Positions 1-9,811 of a DNA stretch of 64,000 nucleotides are shown here, piece by piece. The position numbers and the translations under genes are program-made. The notes under the pieces were generated by a model. The model had not been told where the DNA came from, did not search any database, and saw only the letters and a program-made list of their open reading frames with translations. Source of the DNA: Sphingomonas sp. A2-49 (GTDB taxonomy: Bacteria > Pseudomonadota > Alphaproteobacteria > Sphingomonadales > Sphingomonadaceae); assembly GCF_025548555.1 (NCBI RefSeq), contig NZ_JAJLPA010000001.1, forward strand, positions 62,001 through 126,000, given 5' to 3'. Numbering within the stretch: the first letter of the stretch is position 1; each line of letters starts with the position of its first letter.

Positions 1-510
1 ATGGAGCGGCCGCATCTCGATCGCATTCTGGCGCCGCGTGAAGAAGTCGCGGAATTTCTCCGGCACCTGATCCGCGATCGCGAGCCGCAGTTCGCGCTCC
101 GACTTCAGCGTTTCGGGCCCGGGCACGTCGGGCATCGCGCTCTGGTGGTGCAGCCCGTCCTCGGGCAGCTGGAACGATGCCGTCATCGTCAGGATCGGCT
201 GGCCCTGCTGCGACGCGACGACGCGCCGGGTCGCGAAGCTGCGGCCTTCGAAATCGCGCGTCACCCGATAGACGATGGGGAAATTCTCATCCCCCGGCCG
301 CATGAAATAGGCGTGGAGCGAATGCGCGTCCTTGCCCTCCGCCGACCGCTGCGCCGCCTGGAGCGCCTGCGCGATCACCTGTCCGCCGAACACGCGGCCG
401 CGACCGCCCGGCTGGCGCGATCCGCGGTAGAGGTCGGTATCGATCGCCTCGACGTCGAGCAGAGTGACCAGCATCGCCGCCAGCGCCTCCGGCGTACGCT
501 CGCCGCTCAA
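1..510 (-). CDS. tesB: acyl-CoA thioesterase II (TesB-like), 3' part cut by the window edge
   Basis: Reading the minus strand from 510 gives 170 open codons running off the window start. The protein shows GGRGRVFGGQVIAQAL and HSLHAYFMRPGD, the hallmark N-terminal hot-dog segments of TesB-type thioesterases, which hydrolyse acyl-CoA to free acid and CoA in the cytoplasm. The chosen TTG start at 510 overlaps the TGA of the upstream dehydrogenase (TTGA) and has a GAAGGCGG ribosome site; an in-frame ATG at 474 is the alternative. It is the last gene seen of the acyl-CoA cluster, where it may pull off dead-end CoA esters. The family is clear, the substrate is not. Confidence 0.9.
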   Translation of the reverse strand, partial: MSGERTPEALAAMLVTLLDVEAIDTDLYRGSRQPGGRGRVFGGQVIAQALQAAQRSAEGKDAHSLHAYFMRPGDENFPIVYRVTRDFEGRSFATRRVVASQQGQPILTMTASFQLPEDGLHHQSAMPDVPGPETLKSERELRLAIADQVPEKFRDFFTRRQNAIEMRPLH

Positions 511-1631
511 TAGCCCGCCGCCTTCGCCAGCCGGTCGGCGTGGAAGCCCGCATCGCCGAACATCTCGGCGAGGACGCGCGCGCGCTTCATGTAGAAGCCG
601 ATGTCATATTCGTCGGTCATGCCGATGCCGCCGTGCATCTGGATCCCCTCCTGCACCGACAGCGTCGTCGCCATGCCGGTCATCGCCTTGGCCACCGACA
701 CCGCGTCGTCGGCCTCCGCACCGGTATCGAGCAATTGCTGCGCCTTCAGCACGGCGGCGCGCGCGACCTCCATCTCGGCGTACAGATGCGCGGCGCGGTG
801 CTGGAGCGCCTGGAAACTGCCGATGGCGACGCCGAACTGCTTGCGCTCCTTCAGGTAACCGACCGTCATGTCCATCGCACCGCCACCGACGCCGAGCAAT
901 TCCGCCGAGGCGCCGGTCCGCCCGGCCCGCAGCAGGCGCGCGAGCGGATCGCGTCCCGCGTCCACCTCTCCGATCACCGCGTCGGCATCGACCTCGACAC
1001 CGTCGAAGGCCAGCCGTGCGGCGAGGCTCGAATCGGCCAGCCGCTCGGGCGAGGCGGTCAGATTGGCGGCGTCCTTCGGGACGGCGAACAGCGTCACGCC
1101 CTCGGCATCGTCCGCCGCGCCGGCGGTGCGCGCGGCGACGATCAGCAGGTCGGCGACATGCCCGTGCGCGACGAACCGCTTGGCACCGGTCAGGCGAAAG
1201 CCGTTGCCGGATCGCTCCGCCCTCAGCCCGATCGTGTCGCGATGCTTGGCGCCCTCGTCGATCGCGAGCGCGGCGACGGTTTCGCCGGCGACGATGCCGG
1301 GAAACCAGCGGTCCGCCTGCGCCGATCCCTGCAACGCCGCCACCGCGGCGACCGCCGTCGTCAGGAAGGGGGAGGGGGACAGGTTGCGGCCGATCTCCTC
1401 GAGCACCACGCCCGCCTCGACATGGCCGAGGCCCAGTCCGCCCTGATCCTCCGGGATCAGCACGCCGTTGAGGCCCATTTCGGCGAACTGTTTCCACAGG
1501 TCGCGGGAAAAGCCGGTCGGGTCGTTCGCATCGCGCAGCGCGCGCAGATGCGACACGGGGGCGTGTTCGGCGATGAACGCCTTCGCGGTGTCGCGAAGCA
1601 TCGTCTGTTCGTCGTTGAGATAGAGGGGCAT
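507..1631 (-). CDS. acyl-CoA dehydrogenase family protein (partner subunit type)
   Basis: A 374-residue flavoprotein of the acyl-CoA dehydrogenase family, which oxidises acyl-CoA to 2-enoyl-CoA using FAD. It has the N-terminal helical domain (FAEMGLNGVLIPEDQGGLGL), the mid beta domain (LTGAKRFVAHG) and the C-terminal helical domain with ERKQFG and the MHGGIGMTDEYD stretch. I see no GTS-type catalytic glutamate like the one in the neighbour at 1768-2952. Such pairs of one complete and one incomplete dehydrogenase are known to form alpha2beta2 enzymes, for example the mycobacterial ChsE sterol enzymes; pairing here is inferred. The ATG at 1631 follows a repeat element and the stop overlaps the thioesterase start. 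Confidence 0.88.
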   Translation of the reverse strand: MPLYLNDEQTMLRDTAKAFIAEHAPVSHLRALRDANDPTGFSRDLWKQFAEMGLNGVLIPEDQGGLGLGHVEAGVVLEEIGRNLSPSPFLTTAVAAVAALQGSAQADRWFPGIVAGETVAALAIDEGAKHRDTIGLRAERSGNGFRLTGAKRFVAHGHVADLLIVAARTAGAADDAEGVTLFAVPKDAANLTASPERLADSSLAARLAFDGVEVDADAVIGEVDAGRDPLARLLRAGRTGASAELLGVGGGAMDMTVGYLKERKQFGVAIGSFQALQHRAAHLYAEMEVARAAVLKAQQLLDTGAEADDAVSVAKAMTGMATTLSVQEGIQMHGGIGMTDEYDIGFYMKRARVLAEMFGDAGFHADRLAKAAGY

Positions 1632-1643
1632 CGATCGTCTCCA

Positions 1644-1760
1644 AAGCCCTCTCCCTTCTGGAGAGGGTCGGGTGAGGGCAGGGGCCGCATCGTGCCCGCG
1701 TGTCCTCACCCTTCCGCCACGCTGCGCGCGGCTCCCTCCCTCTCCCGCCGGGAGAGGGAT
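1644..1760. repeat. REP/BIME-like double hairpin element
   Basis: Two GC-rich hairpins face each other. CCCTCTCC (1647-1654) pairs with GGAGAGGG (1660-1667), and CCCTCTCCC (1738-1746) pairs with GGGAGAGGG (1750-1758). Between them GGGTGAGG (1670-1677) is complementary to CCTCACCC further on, so the whole unit can fold as one large inverted repeat. It fills the space between the two dehydrogenase genes and resembles the extragenic palindromes common in sphingomonads. A related element lies at 19932-20040. Confidence 0.8.
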
Positions 1761-1767
1761 CGACGGC

Positions 1768-2952
1768 TCAGGCTCCCGGCAGTTCCAGGATGCGCTTGGC
1801 GATGATGTTGAGCTGCACTTCCGACGTGCCGCCCTCGATCGAATTGGCCTTGGTGCGCAGCCACGCCCGCGGCGCGGCGCCCGCATTCGAGCGGTCGCTC
1901 TCCCATTCCAGCGCGTCGGAACCGCCCGCCGCCATCATCAGCTCGTGGCGATCCTTGTTCAGCTCGGTACCGACATATTTCATCATGCTGGGCTGCGCCG
2001 GATGCGCGCGCCCGGCCTTCAGTTCGTCGATGAAGCGTTCGGACATCGCCGCGAACGCCTTCGCCCGCACTTCGAACAGCGCAATCTGCGTCCGCAGCAC
2101 CGGATCGGCGAGGCGGCCGTCGTGATCGACCCCGACCGTGGCGATCGCGCCCTCGATCAGCGGATTGCCCCCGCCACCGCCCAGGCCCATGCCCGAGATC
2201 ATCTCGCGCTCGTGACCGAGGAGGTATTTGGCGACATCCCATCCCTTGTTCTCGTCGTGGATGCGATTGGCCTTGGGCACCTTCACATCGTCCATGAAGG
2301 TTTCGCAGAAGGGCGAATAGCCGCTGATGAGCAGGATCGGCTTGGTCGACACGCCGGGCGAGGCCATGTCGAACAGCACGAAGCTGATCCCGCCCTGCTT
2401 GGACGCCTTGCTCGTCCGCACGAGGCAGAAGATCCAGTCGGCCTTGTCGGCGTAGCTGGTCCAGACCTTCTGGCCGTTGACGATATAATGGTCGCCCGCA
2501 TCCTCGGCACTGGCGGCGAGCCCGGCGAGGTCGGAGCCCGCGTTGGGTTCGGAATAACCCTGGCACCAGCGGATCTCGCCGCGCGCGATTCTGGGCAGAT
2601 GCTCCAGCTTCTGCTCCTCGGTGCCATATTTGAGCAGGGCCGGCCCGAGCATCGATATACCGAACGAATTGAGCGGGTTACGGGCGCGAATTGCCGCCAT
2701 CTCTTCGCGCAGGATCTTGGTTTCCGCCGCCGACAGGCCGCCGCCGCCATAGGCCACCGGCCAGTCCGGCACCGTCCAGCCGCGTTGCGCCATCCGGTCG
2801 AGCCACGCCTTCTGTGCCGGGCTGGACGGCGCGAAATTGCGGCCGCCCCAACAGATGTCGGCGTCGGAGCGCACCGGCTCGCGCATTTCGGGCGGGCAAT
2901 TGTCCGCCAGCCAGGCGCGGGTCTCGTCGCGGAAGGTGTCGAGGTCGGTCAT
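1768..2952 (-). CDS. acyl-CoA dehydrogenase family protein (catalytic subunit type)
   Basis: A 394-residue acyl-CoA dehydrogenase. Visible family features are GWTVPDWPVAYGGGGLS and WCQGYSEPNAGSDLAGL (FAD and substrate loop), NGQKVWTSYA, and the C-terminal IEGGTSEVQLNIIAKRIL, whose Glu is placed like the catalytic base of many bacterial family members. The enzyme would introduce the alpha-beta double bond into an acyl-CoA. It starts at ATG 2952, 40 bp after the hydratase/dehydrogenase gene, and is followed by the repeat element and the partner dehydrogenase. The sequence resembles the long-chain, sterol or terpenoid side-chain class more than straight-chain FadE; the exact substrate is unknown. 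Confidence 0.9.
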   Translation of the reverse strand: MTDLDTFRDETRAWLADNCPPEMREPVRSDADICWGGRNFAPSSPAQKAWLDRMAQRGWTVPDWPVAYGGGGLSAAETKILREEMAAIRARNPLNSFGISMLGPALLKYGTEEQKLEHLPRIARGEIRWCQGYSEPNAGSDLAGLAASAEDAGDHYIVNGQKVWTSYADKADWIFCLVRTSKASKQGGISFVLFDMASPGVSTKPILLISGYSPFCETFMDDVKVPKANRIHDENKGWDVAKYLLGHEREMISGMGLGGGGGNPLIEGAIATVGVDHDGRLADPVLRTQIALFEVRAKAFAAMSERFIDELKAGRAHPAQPSMMKYVGTELNKDRHELMMAAGGSDALEWESDRSNAGAAPRAWLRTKANSIEGGTSEVQLNIIAKRILELPGA

Positions 2953-2992
2953 GCGAAGGATCCCTGATAACGGGGGCGGGTGGACGGCGCGG

Positions 2993-5005
2993 TCACTTGA
3001 TCGAACCGCGCTTCAGGCTTTCGGCGACAGGGAAGCCGTGCTTCTCGAGCCCCGCGACGACCTTGTCGTAACCCTCTGTCTTCGCCCAGAACATCGGGCC
3101 GCCGCGATAGACGGGCCAGCCATAGCCATAGATCCATACGACATCGACGTCGGACGCGCGCTGCGCCATCCCTTCTTCGAGGATCAGCGCGCCTTCGTTG
3201 ACCATGGTGTAGAGCGTCCGCTCGACGATCTCCTCGTCGGTGACGTCGTGCTGCGGCGTGCCGGTCTTCGCGCGCCATTCGTCGATGATCTCGGCGACGC
3301 GGGGGGAGGGGGTGGCGTTCCGCTTTTCGTCATAGTCGTAGAAGCCGGCCTGCTTCTTCTGACCCCAGCGGCTCTCGGCGGCGAGCGCGTCGCGGACGTT
3401 CTCGATCCGGGTGGGATCGCGATGCCAGCCGATGTCGACGCCGGCGAGGTCGGCCATCTGGAACGGCCCCATCGGCATGCCGAACGCGACGTGGACACGG
3501 TCGATCTGTTCGGGGGTCGCGCCTTCGAGCAGCAGCTTGTTCGCCTCGACCTGCCGCGGCATCAGCATGCGGTTGCCGATGAAGCCGTAGGTGACGCCGG
3601 CGACCACCGCGACCTTCCGGATCTTTTTCGCCAGGTCCATGACGGTGGCCAGCACGTCGGGCGCGGTCTTCGCACCGCGGACGACCTCGAGCAGCTTCAT
3701 GACGTTGGCGGGCGAGAAGAAGTGCATCCCGACCACGTCCTGCGGCCGGCCCGTGACCGCGGCGATCGCATCGATGTCGAGGTAGGAGGTGTTGGAGGCG
3801 AGGATCGCGCCGGGTTTTGCGATCGCGTCGAGACGGGTGAAGATCTCCTTCTTCACGTCCATATTCTCGTACACCGCCTCGATGATGAGGTCGCAGTCGG
3901 CGAGCGCGTCGAAATCGAGCGTCGGGCGCAGCGCACCCATCGCCGCCTCGACCTGTTCGGGTTTCATCCGGCCCTTGGCGGCGGTCGCCTCGTAATTTTT
4001 GCGGATGACCCCGGTACCGCGGTCGAGCGCCTCCTGCTGCATCTCGACGATCGTCACCGGAACGCCGGCGGACAGGAAGTTCATCGCAATGCCCCCGCCC
4101 ATCGTGCCCGCGCCGATGACGCCGACGCGGCCGATCGGGCGCCTGACGGTATCGGCGGGAACGTCGTCGATCTTGGCGGCCTGGCGTTCGGCGAAGAAGA
4201 TGTGGCGCTGCGCGGCGGACTGGTTGCCCATCATCAGCTTCATGAATTCCTGCCGTTCGAAGGCGATGCCCTCGGCGAACGGCACTTCGGTCGCCTTGAC
4301 GACACAGGCGATGTTCGCCGCGGGCGCGTCGAAGCCGCGGAAGCGGCGCGCGTTGTCCCTGGCGAAGGCGGCGACCGCGTCGGGATCGGGCTGCGCCTGC
4401 CGTTCCGAGGCGCGCGGGATCGGCCGGATCGCCGCCACCTCGCGCGCGAACGCGATCGCGTCCGCCGCGAGGCTGTCCTCGCCGACGATCCGGTCGATCA
4501 GGCCCGCCTGCTGCGCCGTCTTCGCCGGGATCGGATCGCCCTTGGCGGTCATCTCCAGCGCCATGCGGACGCCGGCGATGCGGGGAATTCGCTGCGTCCC
4601 GCCCGCACCGGGGAGCAGGCCCAGCTTCACCTCGGGCGTGCCGATCTTCGCCGAGGGTACCGCGACGCGATAATGACAGCCAAGCGCCACCTCGCACCCG
4701 CCGCCGAGCGCGGTGCCGTGGATCGCCGCGACGACCGGCTTGGTCGACGCCTCGATCGTGTCGACGACGGTGGGGAGGCCGGGTTCGACCATCGGCTTGC
4801 CGAATTCGGTGATGTCGGCGCCGGCGAAGAAGGTGCGCCCGTCGCAGCGGATCACCATCGCGGCGACCGAGGCGTCGGCGATCCCCTCCGCGACCGCCGC
4901 CGCCAGCCCGATCCGGACCGCGGCGCCGAGCGCGTTGACGGGCGGGTTGTCGGAGATGATGACGAGCACGTCGTCGTGGCGCTCGGTACGGATCGGCGAT
5001 GTCAT
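2993..5005 (-). CDS. bifunctional enoyl-CoA hydratase / 3-hydroxyacyl-CoA dehydrogenase
   Basis: The 670 residues form a FadB/FadJ-like fusion. Residues about 1-190 are the crotonase domain, with GGGCEVALG (Glu near 105) and [17 protein letters not shown] (Glu near 125) in the places of the two hydratase glutamates. Residues about 290-480 are the Rossmann domain with [10 protein letters not shown] at 296-305 for NAD binding, followed by the C-terminal dehydrogenase domains. It hydrates 2-enoyl-CoA and oxidises the 3-hydroxyacyl-CoA, the steps after the two dehydrogenases downstream. No thiolase gene is present in the window. ATG 5005 is the first good start. Confidence 0.93.
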   Translation of the reverse strand: MTSPIRTERHDDVLVIISDNPPVNALGAAVRIGLAAAVAEGIADASVAAMVIRCDGRTFFAGADITEFGKPMVEPGLPTVVDTIEASTKPVVAAIHGTALGGGCEVALGCHYRVAVPSAKIGTPEVKLGLLPGAGGTQRIPRIAGVRMALEMTAKGDPIPAKTAQQAGLIDRIVGEDSLAADAIAFAREVAAIRPIPRASERQAQPDPDAVAAFARDNARRFRGFDAPAANIACVVKATEVPFAEGIAFERQEFMKLMMGNQSAAQRHIFFAERQAAKIDDVPADTVRRPIGRVGVIGAGTMGGGIAMNFLSAGVPVTIVEMQQEALDRGTGVIRKNYEATAAKGRMKPEQVEAAMGALRPTLDFDALADCDLIIEAVYENMDVKKEIFTRLDAIAKPGAILASNTSYLDIDAIAAVTGRPQDVVGMHFFSPANVMKLLEVVRGAKTAPDVLATVMDLAKKIRKVAVVAGVTYGFIGNRMLMPRQVEANKLLLEGATPEQIDRVHVAFGMPMGPFQMADLAGVDIGWHRDPTRIENVRDALAAESRWGQKKQAGFYDYDEKRNATPSPRVAEIIDEWRAKTGTPQHDVTDEEIVERTLYTMVNEGALILEEGMAQRASDVDVVWIYGYGWPVYRGGPMFWAKTEGYDKVVAGLEKHGFPVAESLKRGSIK

Positions 5006-5028
5006 CGGTCGGTATCCCTCTCAATTCG

Positions 5029-6261
5029 TCAGTTCAGCGCGGCGTAGATCATCGTCTTCAGCTCGCGGCGGATCGGGTAGAGCCCGGACGGGCTGAGCTG
5101 GGTCATGAAGACCATGTGCAGCCGCTCGACGGGATCGATGAAGAAGGCGGTCGAGAACATACCGCCCCAATAATATTCGCCCTGCGATCCGGGGATCATC
5201 GTGCGGGCGACGTCCTGCGTCACCGCGAAGCCCAGGCCGAAACCGGTGCCGGCATTCTGCGTCTCGCTGAACAGCGACCGCGACAGGCTGGCGAGGTCCT
5301 TGCCGCCGGGCAGGTGGTTCATCGTCATCAGGTCGAGCGTCTTGCGCCCGACGATCCGCGCGCCATCCAGCGTCCCGCCATTCTCGCACATCCGGCAGAA
5401 GCGGTGATAGTCGAGCGCGGTCGACACCAGCCCGCCGCCGCCCGAAAGCAGCTTCGGCCGCCGGCTCCACGCGCTCGCCGCGCCCCGGTCGTACATCACG
5501 CGGCCCCCGGACTCCTGATGGCCCTCGACGCGGGTGTAGCAGTCGGTCAGCCGGTCGATCTTGTCCGGCGGCACCTGGAAGAAGGTGTCGTGCATGCCGA
5601 GCGGGGCGAAGATGCGCTCCGCGAAGAACGCGTCGAGCGTCTGGCCGGACACGCGCTCGACCACCGCGCCGAGCACGTCGGTCGACACCGAATAGTTCCA
5701 GCCCTCGCCCGGCGAAAACTCGAGGGGCAGCCGGCCGAGCGCCGCGACGAAGCCGTCGAGGTCCAGGTTGCCGTGCCAGCTTTCCATCTTGGACTCGCGG
5801 TAGGCGGCATCGATGTTCGAGCGATTCTGGAAGCCGTAGGTCAGTCCCGAAGTGTGGCGCAGCAGGTCGAGCATGCGCATCGGCTCGGTCGTGGGACGCG
5901 TGACGAACGGCACCCCGCCGCCGCCGCCGTTATAGACGCCGAGCCCCTTCAGTTCGGGCAGGACGTGGTGGACCGGCGTGTCGACCGCGACCTTGCCGTC
6001 CTCGACCAGCATCATGAAGGCGATCGAGGTGATCGGCTTGGTCATCGACGCGATGCGGAACAGCGAGCGGTCGTCGATGTCCGCACCGCCTTCGCGCGCG
6101 GCGCCCTGATGCGAGAAATGCGCGATCTCGCCATCCCGCGCGATCAGCAGCTGCGCGTTGGGCAGTCGGCCGGTGTCGAGGTAGCGCGCCTTCAGGAAGG
6201 CATCGATCGCCGCCAGCCGTCCCGCATCGAAGCCGTTCGCGCGTGCATGAGTGGCCGTCAT
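5029..6261 (-). CDS. serine hydrolase, beta-lactamase/esterase (EstB-like) family
   Basis: A 410-residue protein with the class C beta-lactamase/penicillin-binding fold. The nucleophile motif is S72-M-T-K75 (SMTK), the second motif is Y190-S (GEGWNYSVSTDVLG), and HTSGLTYGF near residue 136 is typical of EstB-like esterases. No signal peptide is apparent, so it is probably a cytoplasmic esterase rather than a periplasmic beta-lactamase. It is the first gene of the minus-strand acyl-CoA operon, 23 bp before the hydratase fusion, which suggests it frees an acid or alcohol from an ester feeding the pathway. The 124 bp between it and the divergent synthetase gene must carry both promoters. Confidence 0.88.
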   Translation of the reverse strand: MTATHARANGFDAGRLAAIDAFLKARYLDTGRLPNAQLLIARDGEIAHFSHQGAAREGGADIDDRSLFRIASMTKPITSIAFMMLVEDGKVAVDTPVHHVLPELKGLGVYNGGGGGVPFVTRPTTEPMRMLDLLRHTSGLTYGFQNRSNIDAAYRESKMESWHGNLDLDGFVAALGRLPLEFSPGEGWNYSVSTDVLGAVVERVSGQTLDAFFAERIFAPLGMHDTFFQVPPDKIDRLTDCYTRVEGHQESGGRVMYDRGAASAWSRRPKLLSGGGGLVSTALDYHRFCRMCENGGTLDGARIVGRKTLDLMTMNHLPGGKDLASLSRSLFSETQNAGTGFGLGFAVTQDVARTMIPGSQGEYYWGGMFSTAFFIDPVERLHMVFMTQLSPSGLYPIRRELKTMIYAALN

Positions 6262-6385
6262 CCGGTGCCATACCCCAGTTTCTAACTTATCCCTCCTATT
6301 GCCTTGAGTGGTGGCGGAATCAACAGTAACCTTTCATCGAAAGGCAGGAATCATGGCTGCCGGATAGCCGAGAGAGGACACCGAC

Positions 6386-8155
6386 GTGGTTGCCGAGCCG
6401 ATCGTAGACCTGCCGCCGTCGTGGCCGGCGATGCCGCTGTCGCAGGTGCACGCGCTGCTCACCGCGCCGGGCGCCCGGTTCGAGATGGACGAGGCGGTGA
6501 TCCAGAATGTGCCGACCCGCGTCTGGAAGAACGCACCGCCATCGATGCGCGCCCTGCTGGAAGCGAGCCGTGCACACGGGGACCGGCCGTTCGTCGTCTA
6601 CGAGGACGAACGGGTGGGCTATGCGGCGCACTATCGCGCCGCGGCGGCGCTGGCGGCGCACCTCGTCGGGCTCGGGGTGGGGAAGGGGGATCGCGTCGCC
6701 CTCGCGATGCGCAATTTGCCCGAATGGCCGGTGGCGTTCTTTGCCGGGGTGGCGATCGGCGCGATCATGGTGCCGCTCAACGCCTGGTGGACGGGGGCGG
6801 AGCTCGAATACGGGTTGCGCGATTCGGGGGCGAAGGTGCTCATCGTCGACGGCGAGCGTCACGCCCGGCTCGAGGGGGTGTATGCCTCGCTCCCCGATCT
6901 CGCCGACGTCATCGTCGCGCGTGCGACGACGCCCCTCGGCGACGGCGTCGCGCGGCTGGAGACGCTGATCGGCACGCCGCACGACTGGGCAACGCTGCCC
7001 GACATCGCGTTGCCCGACGCGGTCGTGGCGCCGGACGACGATGCGACGATCTTCTACACCAGCGGCACCACCGGCGCGCCGAAGGGCGCGCTGGGCACGC
7101 ACCGCAACTTCATGACCAACATCCTGTCGAGCGGCTACACCGCGGCGCGCGCCTACCTGCGCCGTGGCGAGACGCCGCCCGAGCCGACGCCGCGCGTGAC
7201 GCTGACGGTGATCCCGATGTTCCACGTCACCGCCTGTTCGGCGGGGATGATGGGGGCGATCGCGACCGGATCGACGATGGTGTTCCTGCGCAAATGGGAC
7301 GCGACCCGCGCGCTGGAGGTGATCGAGCGCGAACGCGTCAACATGACCGGGGGCGTGCCGACGATCGCATGGCAACTGCTCGAGCATCCGGATCGCGCCA
7401 GTTACGATCTCTCGTCGCTCGACACGATCGCCTATGGCGGCGCGCCTTCGGCGCCCGAGCTGGTCCGCCGGATCTACGAGGAATTCGGCGCGCTGCCCGG
7501 CAACGGCTGGGGCATGACCGAGACGACGGCGACGGTGACGCAGCATGGCGGCGAGGATTATCTCAACCGCCCGGACAGCGCCGGTGCGCCGGTCGCGGTG
7601 GCGGACGTGGAGATTCGCGACGAGGACGGCGTCACGCCATTGCCCGTCGGGACGATCGGCGAACTGTGGGCGCGCGGACCGATGATCGTGAAGGGCTATT
7701 GGAACAAGCCGGAGGCGACGGCGGCGACCTTCCTCGACGGCTGGGTACGCACCGGTGACCTCGCCCGCATCGACGACGAGGGATTCCTGTTCATCGCCGA
7801 CCGGGCGAAGGACATCGTCATCCGGGGGGGCGAGAACATCTATTCGATCGAGGTGGAGAACGTGCTGTACGCGCATCCCGCGGTCACCGATGCGGCGCTG
7901 GTCGGCATCCCCCACCGCACGCTGGGCGAGGAGCCGGCGGCGATCGTCCACCTGTGTCCCGGTTGCACCGCGAGCGAGGCGGAGTTGCAGGCCTTCGTCC
8001 GCGCGCGACTCGCCGCGTTCAAGGTTCCGGTCGCGGTGCGCTTCCTCGCCGACCCGCTGCCGCGCAATGCCAACGGCAAGATCCTGAAGAAACAGCTGAA
8101 GGCCCTGTTCGAGGATCGTGCGGCCGAAACGGCGCCGGCGACGGTCGCGCACTGA
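6386..8155 (+). CDS. acyl-CoA synthetase (AMP-forming, ANL superfamily)
   Basis: A 589-residue ligase that activates a carboxylic acid as acyl-AMP and then acyl-CoA. Seen motifs: TIFYTSGTTGAPKG (P-loop-like, about residue 222), GWGMTET (about 374), RTGDLARID, the hinge ADRAKDIVIRGGENIYS, and PRNANGKILKK with the C-terminal catalytic lysine. The GTG at 6386 is chosen because AGAGAGGA lies just upstream. Its place opposite a complete acyl-CoA oxidation cluster argues that it supplies the CoA ester those enzymes use. A long-chain or aryl/cyclic acid is likely, but the substrate cannot be read from sequence. Confidence 0.92.
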   Translation: MVAEPIVDLPPSWPAMPLSQVHALLTAPGARFEMDEAVIQNVPTRVWKNAPPSMRALLEASRAHGDRPFVVYEDERVGYAAHYRAAAALAAHLVGLGVGKGDRVALAMRNLPEWPVAFFAGVAIGAIMVPLNAWWTGAELEYGLRDSGAKVLIVDGERHARLEGVYASLPDLADVIVARATTPLGDGVARLETLIGTPHDWATLPDIALPDAVVAPDDDATIFYTSGTTGAPKGALGTHRNFMTNILSSGYTAARAYLRRGETPPEPTPRVTLTVIPMFHVTACSAGMMGAIATGSTMVFLRKWDATRALEVIERERVNMTGGVPTIAWQLLEHPDRASYDLSSLDTIAYGGAPSAPELVRRIYEEFGALPGNGWGMTETTATVTQHGGEDYLNRPDSAGAPVAVADVEIRDEDGVTPLPVGTIGELWARGPMIVKGYWNKPEATAATFLDGWVRTGDLARIDDEGFLFIADRAKDIVIRGGENIYSIEVENVLYAHPAVTDAALVGIPHRTLGEEPAAIVHLCPGCTASEAELQAFVRARLAAFKVPVAVRFLADPLPRNANGKILKKQLKALFEDRAAETAPATVAH

Positions 8156-8177
8156 TCGCCGCAATCGGCCGGCGATC
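8154..8177 (+). terminator. possible hairpin after the acyl-CoA synthetase gene
   Basis: GATCGCCG (8154-8161) can pair with CGGCGATC (8170-8177) across an 8-base loop, right at the stop codon. There is no T-run behind it, so it may be a Rho-independent-like stop or only an mRNA 3' end structure. Confidence 0.3.
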
Positions 8178-8225
8178 GTGCAAGAAGCAGGGTGGCGGAA
8201 TACGAAAATACGCTAGAGCAACGTC

Positions 8226-9479
8226 ATGGTCGACGCCCCCGTATCCGCATCCGTTCCCGCTCCGCTGACGCCGGAGGAGCAGGTCGCGCTCGGCGCGCCG
8301 CTCTCGCCCGGCAGCCGGTCGGAGATCGGCAGGATCGCGCAGCGCCGCGACCGGCTGCTCGCCGCGCTGACGCTGATCGCGGGGATCGGGCTGACGCTCG
8401 GCACGCCGTTCGCGCTGAAGTCCGGCGCCGAATTCTTCATGCCGCTGACCGCCGCGCTGGTCATCGCGATCGCGCTGGTGCCGGTGCTGGAATGGCTGGA
8501 GCGGCGGCGCGTGCCGTCCGCGATCGCGGCGCTGTTCTGCGTGCTGGTGTTCCTCATCATCGCCAATATCGCGATCGCGGCGATCGTGGTGCCGGCGACC
8601 GACTTTTTCCAGCTGCTGCCCACCCGCATCAGCCGCATCCAGCACAACCTGTCGCCGCTGCTCGACCTCTACTCGACGCTCGAAAAGTCGGTGAACAAGA
8701 TGTTTCGCCAGATCGCCTCGACGCCCGTCCGCCAGCCGCAGACCGCGGCGGTGGCGCCGCCGAGCTCGATCCTGGAGCTGGCCGCGACGTCGGCGCCGAC
8801 GGTCATCGTCCAGTTCTTCTTTGGCATCCTGATCGTCTTCTTCTTCCTGTCCGGCTGGACGGGGATGCGCAAGAAGACGATCACCGGGCGGACCAGCTTC
8901 GATGGCGCGATGGCGACCGCGCGCGTGATCCAGGACGTCGTCGACGACGTCTCGGCCTATCTGGGCACGATCACGGTCATCAACCTGACGCTGGGCGCGG
9001 TGGTGGCGGGCGCGCTCTATTTCATCGGCATGCCGTCGCCGCTGATGTGGGGGGGCATCGTCGCGCTGCTGAACTACATCCCCTATTTCGGGCCGATCAT
9101 CGCGATGTTCCTGCTGGCGATCGGGGGCATGATGACGTTCAACGACATCTGGGTGGCGATGCTGCCGCCGGCGGTGATGATCGGCTGCCACCTGGTCGAG
9201 GCGAATGCGATCACGCCGCTGATCGTCGGGCACCGGCTGACGATCAGCCCGCTGATGATCCTCGTCTCGATCAGCTTCTGGGGATGGGTGTGGGGGACGG
9301 CGGGGGCGCTGCTCGCAGTGCCGCTGCTCATCATCATCCAGACCGTTCTGGGCGCGGCGGGCAAGCCCGATATCGCCGGCTTCCTGTTCGAGCACGGCAC
9401 GCTGGTCCAGCAGGAACGCGAGCGCCGCCGTCGCGGCGAGGACGACGGCGACGCCCCCGGCGAACCGGTGCGCGAATAG
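8226..9479 (+). CDS. AI-2E family transporter (PerM-like permease)
   Basis: A 417-residue inner-membrane protein with about eight hydrophobic spans in the AI-2E/PerM layout: two spans near residues 40-85, one near 95-115, a long polar loop, then a dense C-terminal membrane block. PLLMWGGIVALLNYIPYFGPII-like sequence (here SPLMWGGIVALLNYIPYFGP) and ITPLIVGHRLTISPLMI are the family signatures. Members export small molecules or act as Na+/H+ antiporters; the name does not prove AI-2 transport. The C-terminus is charged (EERRRRGEDDGD-like). It stands alone before the tRNA pair. Confidence 0.9.
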   Translation: MVDAPVSASVPAPLTPEEQVALGAPLSPGSRSEIGRIAQRRDRLLAALTLIAGIGLTLGTPFALKSGAEFFMPLTAALVIAIALVPVLEWLERRRVPSAIAALFCVLVFLIIANIAIAAIVVPATDFFQLLPTRISRIQHNLSPLLDLYSTLEKSVNKMFRQIASTPVRQPQTAAVAPPSSILELAATSAPTVIVQFFFGILIVFFFLSGWTGMRKKTITGRTSFDGAMATARVIQDVVDDVSAYLGTITVINLTLGAVVAGALYFIGMPSPLMWGGIVALLNYIPYFGPIIAMFLLAIGGMMTFNDIWVAMLPPAVMIGCHLVEANAITPLIVGHRLTISPLMILVSISFWGWVWGTAGALLAVPLLIIIQTVLGAAGKPDIAGFLFEHGTLVQQERERRRRGEDDGDAPGEPVRE

Positions 9480-9483
9480 GCCG

Positions 9484-9512
9484 TTGACACCCCCCGGCGC
9501 CTCGCCTAGTTG
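9484..9512 (+). promoter_or_regulatory. sigma-70 type promoter for the tRNA-Asp genes
   Basis: A perfect TTGACA at 9484-9489, 17 bp, then TAGTTG at 9507-9512, placing the start about 12 bp before the first tRNA. A consensus -35 box is usual for stable-RNA promoters in this group. Confidence 0.6.
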
Positions 9513-9531
9513 GCGCGCCTCAACGCTTTCA

Positions 9532-9608
<77 letters not shown>

Positions 9609-9697
9609 TTCCCCGTCGGGGCGTGGGAAATGCTAATCGGAACGTGCGGGATTGCGCCATCGTCGGATCGACGACCGGTGCCGTCCGACCGCTTCAA

Positions 9698-9774
<77 letters not shown>

Positions 9775-9811
9775 TCCGGTCCATCGGCCGGGGCACCGAT
9801 CCGGATAGGGC

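Noticed and set aside
1..513. A plus-strand frame of 170 codons at the window start
   Set aside because: The minus strand reads a clear TesB thioesterase across the same bases.
2837..5047. A 736-codon open frame on the plus strand
   Set aside because: It is antisense to the hydratase/dehydrogenase fusion and is a shadow of its GC-rich third codon positions; the protein is His/Arg/Asp-rich with no domain.
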